Shown here one piece after another: positions 63,517 through 64,000 of a DNA stretch of 64,000 nt. A program made the translations under genes and the position numbers. Each line of letters begins with the position of its first letter. Positions within the stretch are counted from its first letter, which is position 1. Source of the stretch: Paramecium sonneborni (Eukaryota; Ciliophora; Oligohymenophorea; Peniculida; Parameciidae); contig CAJJDN010000107.1 in assembly GCA_905182985.1 (NCBI GenBank), positions 321,519 to 385,518 of the forward strand, in the 5' to 3' direction. The notes beneath the pieces were generated by a model. That model was given only the letters and a program-made list of their open reading frames with translations. It was not told the DNA's origin and ran no database searches.

Positions 63517-63839
63517 TTTAATAATTTTTATAAACATTTATAATATCTTTTTATTCTTATATTACATTCTAATTACATAATAAACTATATTTAATGGTTT
63601 CTAAGAGAACATAACTTATAATTTCTTTATATATAATTTGATCTAAAACACTTTGTAAATGGAACACAACCACACAAAAATGTGAAGAAAGATCAGATAT
63701 AAAGGAATTAACATAAAATCAATGTTCACTATTAAGAAGATGGTGGTTATTATTGGTTTGATGGCTGATACACAGTTTTTCCAACTTAAGATGATCAAGT
63801 TAGAAGATCTTATTATCTTCATTTCTAATTATCATTGTA
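63517..63839. other. Subtelomeric spacer upstream of the last gene
   Basis: About 320 bp. It must contain the promoter of the terminal membrane-protein gene. A short plus-strand frame from 63722 runs into the 41-bp repeats and is not a credible gene. Confidence 0.5.
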
Positions 63840-63962
63840 CCCTTTACTTTTGTACTTTTGTCCTTAAGTATTTCATTTTACCCTTTACTTTTGTACTTTT
63901 GTCCTTTAGTTATTCATAGTACTTTTTACTCTTGTACTTTTGTCCTTAAGTATTTCATTTTA
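63840..63962 (+). repeat. Three tandem 41-bp subtelomeric repeats
   Basis: Units 63840-63880, 63881-63921 and 63922-63962 are each exactly 41 bp. They share CTTTxACTxTTGTACTTTTG followed by TCCTT(A/T)AGT. Units 1 and 3 differ at only a few bases; unit 2 is diverged in its last 15. The array abuts the telomere with no spacer. Confidence 0.9.
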
Positions 63963-64000
63963 GGTTTGGGTTTGGGGTTGGGGTTGGGTTTGGGTTTGGG
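63963..64000 (+). repeat. Telomeric repeats (mixed TTTGGG and TTGGGG)
   Basis: GG then TTTGGG, TTGGGG, TTGGGG, TTGGG, TTTGGG and TTTGGG in register to the last base of the window. Random mixing of T3G3 and T2G4 hexamers is typical of Paramecium macronuclear telomeres. The G-strand runs 5'->3' outward, so this is a right-hand chromosome end. Confidence 0.97.

Noticed and set aside
63722..63919. Small plus-strand ORF at the telomere
   Set aside because: Its second half is just the translation of the 41-bp repeats, and the first half has no coding character.
1..64000. CRISPR arrays, bacterial promoters, operons, Shine-Dalgarno sites
   Set aside because: Not applicable: the genetic code, introns and telomere show a ciliate nuclear genome; no spaced short repeats of CRISPR type were seen.
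1..64000. Retained internal eliminated sequences (TA-bounded)
   Set aside because: With TA everywhere in AT-rich DNA, eliminated-sequence ends cannot be told from chance without germline sequence; no insertion interrupted a resolved gene.

Overview
The window reads as ciliate macronuclear DNA, most likely a Paramecium of the P. tetraurelia type. The evidence is internal. It is very AT-rich. Long genes stay open only if TAA and TAG are read as Gln and TGA is the sole stop. Coding regions are cut by 20-35 nt GT...AG introns. Genes lie tens of bases apart. The right edge is a telomere of mixed TTTGGG/TTGGGG repeats (63963-64000), so the window ends at a chromosome end. With a standard code every gene here looks fragmented.

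Region 1 (1-43012) is gene-dense. It holds two tandem FtsX-like permease genes (the first cut by the window edge), a large BEACH-WD40 gene on the minus strand, an H-type-lectin-like gene that starts about 25 bp from the BEACH gene, and a ~1,900-residue multi-membrane protein of the ciliate TmcB/PAS kind. These are followed by histidyl-tRNA synthetase with a likely mitochondrial leader, a Gln-rich EF-hand protein, an unrecognised gene, a three-EF-hand protein, a short-chain dehydrogenase, a ~3,050-residue CFAP47-like axonemal protein, a small putative secreted protein, and a TUTase/poly(A)-polymerase-like nucleotidyltransferase.

Region 2 (43013-59499) has a MORN-repeat gene and a TMBIM (Bax-inhibitor-1-like) gene. 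It then becomes a subtelomeric belt of coding-like but damaged sequence with frameshifts and in-frame TGAs. It also contains three single-N gaps (48450, 53440, 56534). The sequence after each N is an exact copy of the sequence before it (1,070, 2,111 and 1,127 bp). These are almost certainly contig ends that overlap and were never merged, so about 4.3 kb of the window is probably counted twice.

Region 3 (59500-64000) is one intronless 1,339-codon gene for a single-pass membrane protein read away from the telomere, then about 320 bp of spacer, three exact-length 41-bp repeats, and the telomere.

No operon-like pathway links the genes. Most are ordinary ciliate cell-biology genes (cilia, calcium, membrane, vesicle traffic). 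I see no clear new multi-gene system. The most useful observations are the assembly overlaps, the gene-conversion tract between the two permeases, the likely dual-targeted HisRS, and the decay gradient towards the telomere.
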